64,000 bases of DNA from Raineyella sp. W15-4 (lineage in GTDB: Bacteria > Actinomycetota > Actinomycetes > Propionibacteriales > Propionibacteriaceae): the NCBI RefSeq assembly GCF_033170155.1, contig NZ_CP137079.1, forward strand, positions 2,108,001 through 2,172,000, given 5' to 3'. This document shows, in pieces, positions 34,492 through 47,045 of this stretch. Positions within the stretch are counted from its first letter, which is position 1; every line of letters starts with the position of its first letter. The notes below the pieces were generated by a model that was not told the origin of the DNA, made no database searches, and worked only from the letters and a program-made list of their open reading frames with translations. Both the position numbers and the translations under genes were made by a program.

Positions 34492-35008
34492 CCCTTCCCG
34501 GCGCGCGCCACGACCGGCACGGTGGAGGCGTGCTCACCCTGTTGCTGCCCGAGTCCCGCCCGCCCCGCCTCGACCTGTCCGGACCGCCGGACGAACAGGT
34601 CGGCCAGCCGGGTCTGTTCGACACCCTGCCCGATCCGTCGGCGCCCCCGCCGGGCTCCGCGCGGGCCCGGATGCTGGCCGGTGCGGGCGAGGCCTGCACG
34701 GCGGCACTGCTCGACGTGCTCGCCGGTCGGCGCGGCCCGCACCAACTGGCCCGGTGGACCACCGAGGCCGTGCTCACCGATCTGGTGCTGCTGGCCCGGG
34801 CGGTGCGCCGGCACCCGGTCCGGACCGGATCACCGTACGTCCAGGTGGTCGGCGACCGAGCCGCCGAGATCGTTGTCCCGTGCCGGCCCGGCCGGGGCGA
34901 GGACTGGACCCCGCTGCGGGTGCTCACCGCAAGGGTCGAGCCGTACGCCGACCGCTGGCACTGCTGCCATCTGGGCTGGATCGCCGGCCCGCCCCGGCAC
35001 CCGGCGGG

Positions 35009-37846
<2,838 letters not shown>

Positions 37847-37879
37847 GGAATCAGTGCTTTCTCACGAGTTCGTCTGGGG

Positions 37880-37899
37880 CGTCCACCCGCGGGCGGACG
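37880..37899. promoter_or_regulatory. 20-bp near-perfect palindrome upstream of secA
   Basis: CGTCCACCCG (37880-37889) and CGGGCGGACG (37890-37899) form arms with one mismatch, centred 44 bp upstream of the secA GTG. It could be an operator or a leader element for secA. No regulator can be assigned. Confidence 0.35.
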
Positions 37900-37912
37900 T
37901 ACCCCATCGTAA

Positions 37913-37938
37913 GGGGTCGGCGAAGCTCCGCCGACCCC
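37913..37938 (-). terminator. Hairpin terminator of the FMN-binding protein gene
   Basis: GGGGTCGGCG (37913-37922) pairs perfectly with CGCCGACCCC (37929-37938) around a 6-nt loop. On the minus strand it begins 5 nt after the stop of the gene ending at 37943 and lies before the secA promoter region. There is no long U-tract. Confidence 0.65.
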
Positions 37939-37942
37939 CTCG

Positions 37943-38341
37943 TCAGCCGCGGCGGTAGTGGTAGCGGCGCCCGGTCACCGTGGACGGCACGATTGCCATC
38001 ACCTCGGGCCTGTCACCCTCGATCCACGGGTGCACGCCGCTGGCCGCAGTGGCCGCCTCGGCGCCCTCCAGCGCGGTGGCGAAGCCACGGACGACGACGC
38101 TGGTGCTCTCCCGGTCCTCGATCCGGTCGACCTCGTAGGCGACCGTGCCCTGCTCGTCGATGCCGAGCAGCTTCGAGCCCTGCCCGGTCTCGAAGACGAT
38201 CTGGCCGTCGCGGACGGCGTGGTTGATCGGGACGATGTTGACCTCGCCGTCGAGCACGTACGCCAGTCGACCGACGGGTTGTCCCGCCAGGACCTCCCAG
38301 CAGGCCTCGGCAGTCAGTTCCTCCATGCGCTCGTGCTCCAT
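37943..38341 (-). CDS. Pyridoxamine 5'-phosphate oxidase family (split-barrel FMN/F420-binding) protein
   Basis: A 132-residue protein. ATG 38341 has AAGGAG 6 nt upstream, which decides the start; longer frames lack similarity. The split beta-barrel pattern is visible: EACWEVLAGQPVGRLAYVLDGEVNIVPINHAV, IVFETGQGSKLLGI, TVAYEVDRIEDRESTSVVVRG and the tail VMAIVPSTVTGRRYHYRRG. Such proteins bind FMN, F420 or heme and include redox enzymes and nitroreductase-like proteins; the substrate is not readable. It is divergent from gnd over 193 bp. Confidence 0.85.
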   Translation of the reverse strand: MEHERMEELTAEACWEVLAGQPVGRLAYVLDGEVNIVPINHAVRDGQIVFETGQGSKLLGIDEQGTVAYEVDRIEDRESTSVVVRGFATALEGAEAATAASGVHPWIEGDRPEVMAIVPSTVTGRRYHYRRG

Positions 38342-38534
38342 CGGTACTCCTTCGTGTGGTGGGGCTCCGCGTTCGTGTGGTCGGGCTTCGTCCCCGAGCG
38401 TACGACATCCCCCTGCCGCGATGTCGACGCCCCGCCCCGGAGCGGAGCCCGCCGCGGTGGCGGCGGATGTCAGACTGGTGACGTCCCGGCGCCCGCGGGC
38501 GGCCGGGGAGGAACGCAACGAAAGGCAGCTGTTC

Positions 38535-39965
38535 ATGAGTGAACTCGCAAGCATCGGGGTCGTCGGGATGGCGGTGATGGGTTCCAACCTGGCGCGGAAC
38601 TTCGCCGCCCACGGCCACACGGTCGCCATCTACAACCGCAGCGTCGAGAAGACCGAGAAGGTGATGGCCGAGCATCCCGAGGCCGGCTTCATCGCCGCCC
38701 GGACGCCCGAGGAACTCGTCGCCGCCCTGGCGAAGCCACGCCGGATCATGATGATGGTCAAGGCCGGCGCCGCGACCGACGCCACGATCGAGACCTTCGC
38801 CCCGCTGCTGGAGGACGGTGACATCCTCATCGACGGCGGCAACGCCTTCTACAAGGACACCCAGCGCCGCGAGATCGCGCTGCGCGACCAGGGCATCCAC
38901 TTCGTCGGCGTCGGCGTCTCGGGCGGTGAGGAGGGCGCGCTGAACGGCCCCTCGATCATGCCGGGCGGCTCGCCGCACTCGTACGAATTCCTCGGCCCGC
39001 TGCTGGAGGACATCTCCGCGAAGTACCACGGCGAGCCCTGCTGCACCTACATCGGCACCGACGGCGCCGGCCACTTCGTCAAGATGGTGCACAACGGCAT
39101 CGAGTACTCCGACATGCAGGGCATCGGCGAGGCGTTCAGCCTGCTGCGGGCCGCCGGCCTGAGCGTGCCGGAGATCTCCGACATCTTCCGGGAGTGGAAC
39201 ACCGGCGAGCTCGACTCGTACCTGATCGAGATCACCTCGCAGGTGCTCGACCAGGTCGACGCGAAGACCGGCCGGCCGCTGGTCGACGTGATCGTCGATG
39301 CGGCCGGGCAGAAGGGCACCGGCTCGTGGACCGCCCAGATCGCCCTGGAACTCGGCGTCGACGTGAACGCGGTGGCCGAGTCCGTCTTCGCCCGGGCGGT
39401 CTCCTCCTCCCCCGAGCTGCGCGCCGCGCTCCGGCCGCTGCTCGCCGGGCCCGACCGGATCATCGCCGTCGAGGACCGGGCCGGCTTCGTCGAGGACGTC
39501 CGCCAGGCGCTGTGGGCCTCCAAGGTCGTCGCCTACTCCCAAGGCCTGGACCTGATCCGGGTCGGCGCCCAGCAGTACGGCTGGGACATCGACGTCGCCG
39601 CGGTGGCCCGGATCTGGCGCGCCGGCTGCATCATCCGGGCCCGGCTGCTCGGTCGGATCTCCGACGAGTACGCCGCCAACAACCTCACCAACCTGCTCCA
39701 GGCCCCCTCGCTGGTCACCGACATGGCGGCCGCCCAGGACGGCTGGCGGCGTACGCTCGGGCGGGCGATCGCGGCGGGGGTGCCGGTGCCGGTCTTCTCC
39801 TCCGCCTTGGCCTACTACGACAGCGCCCGGTCGCCGCGGCTGCCCGCCTTCCTGATCCAGGGCCAGCGCGATTTCTTCGGCGCCCACACCTACCGGCGGA
39901 TCGACGAGGAGGGCACCTTCCACACCGAGTGGTCCGGCGACCGTACGGAGACCAGGCTGGACTGA
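38535..39965 (+). CDS. gnd: 6-phosphogluconate dehydrogenase, NADP-dependent, decarboxylating
   Basis: 476 residues from ATG 38535. It converts 6-phosphogluconate to ribulose 5-phosphate in the oxidative pentose phosphate pathway, giving NADPH and CO2. N-terminal Rossmann GVVGMAVMGSNLARN is followed by YNRSVEK, whose Arg is typical of NADP preference. The substrate-binding GVGVSGGEEGALNGPSIMPGG, HNGIEYSDMQ, KGTGSWTAQIALELGVDV and the C-terminal RRDFFGAHTYRR-like segment (QRDFFGAHTYRRID) are all present. The length is that of the long, dimeric form. A strong terminator follows at 40001-40042. Confidence 0.97.
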   Translation: MSELASIGVVGMAVMGSNLARNFAAHGHTVAIYNRSVEKTEKVMAEHPEAGFIAARTPEELVAALAKPRRIMMMVKAGAATDATIETFAPLLEDGDILIDGGNAFYKDTQRREIALRDQGIHFVGVGVSGGEEGALNGPSIMPGGSPHSYEFLGPLLEDISAKYHGEPCCTYIGTDGAGHFVKMVHNGIEYSDMQGIGEAFSLLRAAGLSVPEISDIFREWNTGELDSYLIEITSQVLDQVDAKTGRPLVDVIVDAAGQKGTGSWTAQIALELGVDVNAVAESVFARAVSSSPELRAALRPLLAGPDRIIAVEDRAGFVEDVRQALWASKVVAYSQGLDLIRVGAQQYGWDIDVAAVARIWRAGCIIRARLLGRISDEYAANNLTNLLQAPSLVTDMAAAQDGWRRTLGRAIAAGVPVPVFSSALAYYDSARSPRLPAFLIQGQRDFFGAHTYRRIDEEGTFHTEWSGDRTETRLD

Positions 39966-40000
39966 CCCGCGGACCGATCCGGCGGACGCGGATCCGAAGA

Positions 40001-40042
40001 ACGCCGAGGGGGCCGGCCCGGGTGGACCGGCCCCCTCGGCGT
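40001..40042. terminator. Bidirectional terminator between gnd and hpf
   Basis: A perfect 16-bp GC-rich stem: ACGCCGAGGGGGCCGG (40001-40016) pairs with 40027-40042 around a 10-nt loop. It lies 35 bp after the gnd stop and 37 bp from the hpf stop on the other strand, so it can serve both convergent genes. Confidence 0.8.
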
Positions 40043-40079
40043 ACCGGAGGACTCAGCAGTGATGTTCCCCGGGGACGGC

Positions 40080-40718
40080 TCAGCCGACCCTCTCCTGGGT
40101 CGCCTCCCCGTCCAGCCGGAGCACGCCGTAGCTGTAGCCCTTGCGGCGGTAGACCACGCTGGGCACCCCCGCCTCGGCGTCCTGGAAGAGGAAGAAGTCG
40201 TGTCCGACCAGTTCCATCTGGTCCAGCGCCTGGGCCAACGTCATCGGGGTCCTGGGGTGCGACTTCTCGCGCACCACCAGCGGACCCTCTCCCGTCACCT
40301 CGATGCCGGCGACCGTACGGGTCTCCTGCTCACCGACCTCCTCGGCCGTGGCGAAGCCCAGCTCGGGCAGCTCCGCGGCCGCCTCGTAGAGTGCAGTCGG
40401 ACGGCGCCGCCCGTGGTGCACCTTGCGGCGATCGGAGGCACGTCGCAGCTGGGCCCGCAGCCGGTCCATCGCCAGTTCGAAGGAGGCGAACCTGTCCGGG
40501 TCCGCGGCTTCGGCGCGGACGATCGGGCCCTTGGAGAGGAGGGTGATCTCGGTGCGGTAGGTCTGGTTGGGCTGCTTCTCGGTCCCGTACGCGGAGAGCT
40601 GCACGTCCACGCGGATCACGCGATCCCGGAGACGCTCGATCTTCCCGATCTTGTCCAGCACGTGCAACCTGTAGTCCTCGGGCACCTTGGTGTGCCGGCC
40701 AGTGACGTTGACGTCCAT
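40080..40718 (-). CDS. hpf: Ribosome hibernation-promoting factor, long form
   Basis: A 212-residue protein with GGAGG 5 nt before ATG 40718. The N-terminal domain (DVNVTGRHTKVPEDYRLHVLDKIGKIERL) binds the small subunit in the tRNA/mRNA channel. The C-terminal domain (IEVTGEGPLVVREKSHPRTPMTL, then ALDQMELVGHDFFLFQD and VVYRRKGYSYGVL) mediates 100S dimer formation in long-form HPF. The linker is charged. In M. tuberculosis the counterpart is Rv3241c, next to secA as here (with gnd and the FMN-binding gene in between). Confidence 0.94.
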   Translation of the reverse strand: MDVNVTGRHTKVPEDYRLHVLDKIGKIERLRDRVIRVDVQLSAYGTEKQPNQTYRTEITLLSKGPIVRAEAADPDRFASFELAMDRLRAQLRRASDRRKVHHGRRRPTALYEAAAELPELGFATAEEVGEQETRTVAGIEVTGEGPLVVREKSHPRTPMTLAQALDQMELVGHDFFLFQDAEAGVPSVVYRRKGYSYGVLRLDGEATQERVG

Positions 40719-41067
40719 GGCAACCTCCAGTCTCAGCGACAGCCGACCGCCCGTCGGCCGACGGGCTCCTTATCGGCCCTGACATGCGAAAAGCACCGCG
40801 TCCCCCTCACCCTGAGGCAGGACCTCTGGGGATCCTGCCTCGCCGGAATCATTGGGGAACCGGTGCCATGCACCTACGGTACTCGTGCCCCCGGGTCCCC
40901 ACCAGCTTGTTCGGCGGATGTCACACAGACCGTCATCGGGCCGTCAAACACCTGTGACACGCGGCCGACACCCGCTGCGCCGAAACGGGATCGACACATC
41001 AGGGCCGGATCCCTCATATCGCCGTAACACAGCCGCAGAACTGCGGAAACAGACGGCCTGTTCACTG
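40719..41067. promoter_or_regulatory. Divergent hpf-amtB intergenic region with nitrogen-regulator-like half-sites
   Basis: This 349-bp region has no credible gene. It contains a perfect inverted repeat TGTCACA (40919-40925) and TGTGACA (40953-40959) with a 27-bp spacer, and nearer amtB a GTAAC (41024-41028) followed 17 bp later by GAAAC (41046-41050), resembling spaced half-sites of the actinobacterial nitrogen regulator GlnR. Half-sites are degenerate, so assignment to GlnR is tentative, but the position before amtB-glnK-glnD is where such sites are expected. Confidence 0.4.
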
Positions 41068-42749
<1,682 letters not shown>

Positions 42750-42755
42750 TCTGAC

Positions 42756-44480
42756 ATGGCCGACACGTCCACCATCCGCGCCGAGCGGATGACCATCGCC
42801 GGCGCCCCACGTCCTTCGGGCCGGGGCGCCGGCGCCCTGTCCAGGGCCCACATCACCGCCCTCACCGAGGAATGGCTCCGCAACCTCTGGGACGCCGCGA
42901 CCACCGGCCATCCGGAGCCGATCACCCCCGGCCCCGGGATCGCGCTGGCCTGCTCCGGCAGCCTGGCCCGCCGGGAGTCCGGCCCGCTGAGCGATCTCGA
43001 CCTGGAACTGCTCCTCGACCGTCACTGCGGCCTCGGCCGCGACGCGGTGGCCGAACTCGCCGAACGCCTCTGGTACCCGATCTGGGACAGCAAGCTCGGC
43101 ATGGACCATGCTGTCCGCACCATCGACCAGTCCCGGGCGGCCGCCCGGGCCGACCTCGCCACCGCCGCCTCCGCCCTGGACGTCCGCTGCCTCGCCGGCG
43201 ACGACCGGGTGGTCAGCACCCTGCGGGGGGTGCTCGCTGCCGACTGGCGCACCGACGCCCGCAAGCGGCTGCCCGAGCTGGAGGAGTCGATCCAGGCCCG
43301 ACACGCCCGCAACGGTGACCTCGACCAGACCCTGGACCCCGACCTCAAGGAGGGCAACGGCGGCCTGCGAGACATGACCGTGTTGCGGGCCCTGGCCGCC
43401 TCCTGGCTCGCCGACTACGCACACGACCGGGCCGAGATCGCCCACCATCTGCTCCTGGACACCCGCGACGCGCTACAGGTCGTCACCGGTCGGGCCCGCA
43501 ACGAACTGGTGCTGCAGGAGCACGACGCGGTCGCCGCCCAGCTCGGCCTGGACACCGACGAGATGCTGCGCCGGGTCTCCGCCGGTGGGCACACCGTCGC
43601 CCACGAGCTGCAGGCGACCCTGCGCCGGGCCCTCCAGGCCCGGGCCCCCCGGCGAGGGATCCCCCGTCGCAGGCCCGAGCTGCGCGCCCTCGGCGACGGC
43701 TGCTACGTCCACGAGGGCGAGATCGTCCTCGGCAAGGGGGCCGACCACGACGACCCGATGCTCCCGCTGGTGCTGGCCCGGCACGCCGCCGCCGAGGACC
43801 TGCCGATCTCCGACATCACCGCCCGCAACCTCGCCGGCCGTACGCCGGACCTGCCGGCCCCCTGGCCCGCGGCCGCGCTCGCGTCCTTCGTCGCCCTGCT
43901 GGGGACGGGCACGCCGCTGTTGGCGGTCTGGGACGCGCTGGACGACGCCGGCCTGATCAGCCGGTGGATCCCCGCCTGGGACGCCATCCGGTCCCGGCAC
44001 CAGCGCAACAGCGTGCACCGGTGGACGGTGGACCGCCACATCATCGAGTGCGTCATCCTGGCGGCCGGGATGACCGACCGGGTCGGCCGGCCCGACGTCC
44101 TGCTGCTCTCCGCGCTCTTCCACGACATCGGGAAGATCGCCGGGGCCCGCGACCACAGCGCCACCGGCGCCCTCATCGCCGGCGAGGCACTGCCCCGCCT
44201 CGGTGTCGATCCCGGCACCACGCAGACCATCGTCGGGCTCGTCCGCGACCACCTCGCGCTGGCGGCGCTGGCGTCCCGGGAGGATCCCGAAGAACCCGCG
44301 GCCATCAATCGGCTGCTCGGGACCGTCCACCACGACCCCGAGGTGCTGGCACTGCTGGCCGCGCTGACCGAGGCCGATGCCAGGGCCACCGGTCCGGGGG
44401 TGTGGACCAGTTGGCGGGCCGGCCGAGCCCGGGTGTTCGTCACGGCGGCGCGCCGGCGACTGGACGAGGAGTCCCGCTGA
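42756..44480 (+). CDS. glnD: PII nucleotidylyltransferase GlnD, short form without ACT domains
   Basis: 574 residues, start ATG 42756, six bp after glnK. The N-terminal nucleotidyltransferase domain carries GSLARRESGPLSDLDLELL near residue 68, with the catalytic Asp residues. The helical middle follows, with the HD phosphohydrolase domain containing LFHDIGKIAGARDHSATG near residue 454. The usual two C-terminal ACT domains, which sense glutamine, are missing: the protein ends soon after the HD domain with RARVFVTAARRRLDEESR. Full GlnD proteins are about 700-900 residues. Modification and demodification of GlnK may still occur but the glutamine input would be lost or supplied otherwise. The last 41 bp overlap comF on the other strand. 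Confidence 0.88.
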   Translation: MADTSTIRAERMTIAGAPRPSGRGAGALSRAHITALTEEWLRNLWDAATTGHPEPITPGPGIALACSGSLARRESGPLSDLDLELLLDRHCGLGRDAVAELAERLWYPIWDSKLGMDHAVRTIDQSRAAARADLATAASALDVRCLAGDDRVVSTLRGVLAADWRTDARKRLPELEESIQARHARNGDLDQTLDPDLKEGNGGLRDMTVLRALAASWLADYAHDRAEIAHHLLLDTRDALQVVTGRARNELVLQEHDAVAAQLGLDTDEMLRRVSAGGHTVAHELQATLRRALQARAPRRGIPRRRPELRALGDGCYVHEGEIVLGKGADHDDPMLPLVLARHAAAEDLPISDITARNLAGRTPDLPAPWPAAALASFVALLGTGTPLLAVWDALDDAGLISRWIPAWDAIRSRHQRNSVHRWTVDRHIIECVILAAGMTDRVGRPDVLLLSALFHDIGKIAGARDHSATGALIAGEALPRLGVDPGTTQTIVGLVRDHLALAALASREDPEEPAAINRLLGTVHHDPEVLALLAALTEADARATGPGVWTSWRAGRARVFVTAARRRLDEESR

Positions 44481-45177
44481 CCGACGGCCGCCTCGGCGTC
44501 GCGGCCACCGTCGCGGCGCCGAGCACCCGGACCCCGGCGGACCGCAGCACCCGGGCCGACTCGGCCATCGTGGCACCGGTGGTGATCACGTCGTCGATCG
44601 GCACCGCGACCGCCCCCACCTCCGGGCCACCGGTCACCACCAGGTTGCCCCGCAGGTTGGCCGCCCGCTGTTGCGCGTCCAGCCCGGCCTGGTCGGAGGT
44701 CCGGCCGCGCATCCGCACCAGCCGGCGCATCACGACCGGCAGGCCGGTGGCGGCGCCCACCCGGGTCGCCGCGGCCGCCGCCAGCCGCGCCGTCACATCG
44801 CTGCCCCGTCGCAGCACCGCGGATCGCCGGGACGGGGCCGGAACGAGGACGACCGGGCCGGGCGTCCACAGACCGTCCTCCGCACAGCGATGCAGCAGGG
44901 TGAGCACCGCCCAGGCGAGACGTTCCCCCAGCAATCCGGCCAGGCCCCAGGCGGACGCCTCCTTGTAGCGGTGGATCAGACCCCGCATCGGACCGGTGTA
45001 GGGGGCGGCGGCCACCGTCATCGGCAGGCCCCGGGGCGTCGGGCGGGGGCGGACGATCCGTGGGCCGTACGCCCTCACCCACGCCGCACAGCGAGGGCAG
45101 ACCATCGGCCCGGCCCGCCCACAGCCGGCACAGGTCCGCCCCAGCAGCAGATCCGCCGCCGCCTCGACCAGCCTCAT
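44440..45177 (-). CDS. ComF family protein (phosphoribosyltransferase-like)
   Basis: 245 residues from ATG 45177; the true start may be further upstream since the ribosome-binding site is weak. It has a double zinc ribbon at the N-terminus (CAGCG...CPRC), then PYTGPMRGLIHRYKEASAWGLA and the PRPP-binding loop AVPIDDVITTGATMAES. The ComF family includes late competence proteins needed for DNA uptake and related phosphoribosyltransferase-fold proteins. M. tuberculosis has the counterpart Rv3242c between hpf and lpqB. An exact TTGTCCACA nonamer (minus strand) is at 45259-45267, just upstream. Confidence 0.87.
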   Translation of the reverse strand: MRLVEAAADLLLGRTCAGCGRAGPMVCPRCAAWVRAYGPRIVRPRPTPRGLPMTVAAAPYTGPMRGLIHRYKEASAWGLAGLLGERLAWAVLTLLHRCAEDGLWTPGPVVLVPAPSRRSAVLRRGSDVTARLAAAAATRVGAATGLPVVMRRLVRMRGRTSDQAGLDAQQRAANLRGNLVVTGGPEVGAVAVPIDDVITTGATMAESARVLRSAGVRVLGAATVAATPRRPSVSGTPRPVAGAPP

Positions 45178-45269
45178 GCCACCGGTGTGGGCCACCTCCG
45201 CCCCGGACCGGCCGCGGCGGCACCGGGCTGGGGATCCGCCCGCCATCACCGACCGGGCTGTGGACAACC

Positions 45270-47045
45270 TCAGCCGGGATAGGCCGCAGCGGTCATCGTG
45301 CTGGACAGGTGCGGCCAGGTGAACGCGTCCTCGTAGCGCCAGGCGCCGCCCTGGTCGCCGACGATCACCATCCGGGTGCTCTCCGGGTTCGGCAGGGTCG
45401 CGATCGACCGCGCCTGCCACCCGTCCGGCTGCCCGATCTGCTGCACCGCGACGGTGCTGAGGTCGAGTCGGTAGGGGCTCGGCTGGGTGCTCTCCTGACC
45501 GGCCCCCAGCACGACCAGCCCCATCGGGCCCGCCCAGCCGACGTCGCTGACCGAGGTGAGCTGCGACTGGCCGCTGGTGACGAGCGGGATGACCTGCAGA
45601 CCCTCGACCCGGAGGGTCCCCCCGTGACGGTCCACCCGCGCCAGGGCCAGAGCAGTGTGTCCGTCCCGCTCGATCACCAGTGCCATTCGCGCCCCGTCGG
45701 GGGAGAGTCGGAAGCTGCTGATCCGCTCGCCGGCCAGTTCACCGGCGTCGATATCGTGCAGCTGGTCGCCCTGGGCGATCTGGATCCGCTGCCGGCCAGG
45801 CTCGCCCGACACCAGCCACAGCTCGCCGGTGCGCGCGTACTGGGGGCGGAGCAGCCGGCTGAGCCCGGTGAAGGTCGCCGAGGTGGTGCCGGCGGACAGG
45901 TCGATAGTGGTCACCCGGGTGCCGCCGCCGGTGACCACCGCCGCGGTGTCGGCGGCGGCGGTGACGGCCAGGCTCTCGGGAACGGTCCCGCCCTGACCGA
46001 ACGGGCCGGGGATCGGGACGACGGTGCTGGTCTGGTCACTCTGGTCGACCCGGACGACCTTGCGGTCGACGATGGCGAAGAGGTGACTGTCGAGCGCGGC
46101 CGGCACCGGCGCCAGGCTCGGCAGGGCCTTGACCGGCACGACGGAGTTCTGCCCAGCCAGGTCACCGAGGGCGTACGTCGCCCCGTCGTGCAGCACCTTC
46201 ACCCCGGTGACCGTCGGCAGCTGCGCCAGGGTCCAGGTGAGCTGTCCGGCCAGCAACCGGCGTTGCGCCGTGTCGAGGGTGTCGATCGGGCCGGTCAGGT
46301 CGACGGTGGCCACGCCGGCGGAGTCCACGGCGACGTCGCTGCGCAGCGACGTTCCGGCCGGGATGGCGCTGCTCACCGCGGGTGCGATCCAGTCACCGGG
46401 ACCGGCCAGCAGGGCTCGGACCAGGGTCGACGGGGTACGCCGGCCCTGGGCGAGGGAGACCGGGTCGGGGACGAGGTACTGCCCGCCGGGTTCGGGCCAG
46501 TAGAGGCTGGGGTGCTGGAAGAAGTTGTCGAAGACGAACTGGGAGACCAGCAGCCCCTGGGGTGGGGCGGAGATGCGCCACTGTCCGTCGGCCCCGCGTT
46601 GCAGGCCGAAGTCGGTGGTGAGCTGGTCCTTGACCGGCGTGAAGGCGCCGCGGGCGTCGACCCGGCCGGTGACCGGTGCGCTCAGGGTGACCTTGCCGTC
46701 GGACTCGGTGACGGCGTGGCCGTCGGCGTAGACGGTGACCCCCGACGTCGGCTGCCAGGCGTCCCGCACCGACGGCGCCAGGTAGAGCCGGGCCGTCGCG
46801 TAGTCCGGCTCGTACGCGGCCATCGCCTGCAGGAAACCGTCCACCACCGCCCGGGGCGAACTGTTGGCCGCCGGCGGCTGGGCGGCGATCTCGACCTGCG
46901 AGGTGGGCCGGGTGCTGGACTGGTCGCCGCGGATGACGGGCCCGGTGCTGGGCACCGACACACAGCCGCCGAGCAGGGTGGCGAGCGCCAGCGCGAGGAG
47001 GGCACGGACGGTTCGACGCCCACCGGACGTACGGTTCCCGCTCAA
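45270..47045 (-). CDS. lpqB: LpqB lipoprotein, MtrAB-associated
   Basis: 591 residues with a lipobox near residue 27 (LATLLGGC followed by VSVPSTGP). An N-terminal GerMN domain (VVDGFLQAMAAYEPDYATARLYLAP and DWIAPAVSSAIPAGTSL) precedes a C-terminal beta-propeller. LpqB interacts with the extracellular part of MtrB and influences MtrA signalling and cell-wall homeostasis in mycobacteria. The start is TTG 47045, overlapping the mtrB stop as TTGA; this rare start is supported by the overlap and by the signal peptide beginning there. The order mtrA-mtrB-lpqB is conserved. Confidence 0.93.
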   Translation of the reverse strand: MSGNRTSGGRRTVRALLALALATLLGGCVSVPSTGPVIRGDQSSTRPTSQVEIAAQPPAANSSPRAVVDGFLQAMAAYEPDYATARLYLAPSVRDAWQPTSGVTVYADGHAVTESDGKVTLSAPVTGRVDARGAFTPVKDQLTTDFGLQRGADGQWRISAPPQGLLVSQFVFDNFFQHPSLYWPEPGGQYLVPDPVSLAQGRRTPSTLVRALLAGPGDWIAPAVSSAIPAGTSLRSDVAVDSAGVATVDLTGPIDTLDTAQRRLLAGQLTWTLAQLPTVTGVKVLHDGATYALGDLAGQNSVVPVKALPSLAPVPAALDSHLFAIVDRKVVRVDQSDQTSTVVPIPGPFGQGGTVPESLAVTAAADTAAVVTGGGTRVTTIDLSAGTTSATFTGLSRLLRPQYARTGELWLVSGEPGRQRIQIAQGDQLHDIDAGELAGERISSFRLSPDGARMALVIERDGHTALALARVDRHGGTLRVEGLQVIPLVTSGQSQLTSVSDVGWAGPMGLVVLGAGQESTQPSPYRLDLSTVAVQQIGQPDGWQARSIATLPNPESTRMVIVGDQGGAWRYEDAFTWPHLSSTMTAAAYPG

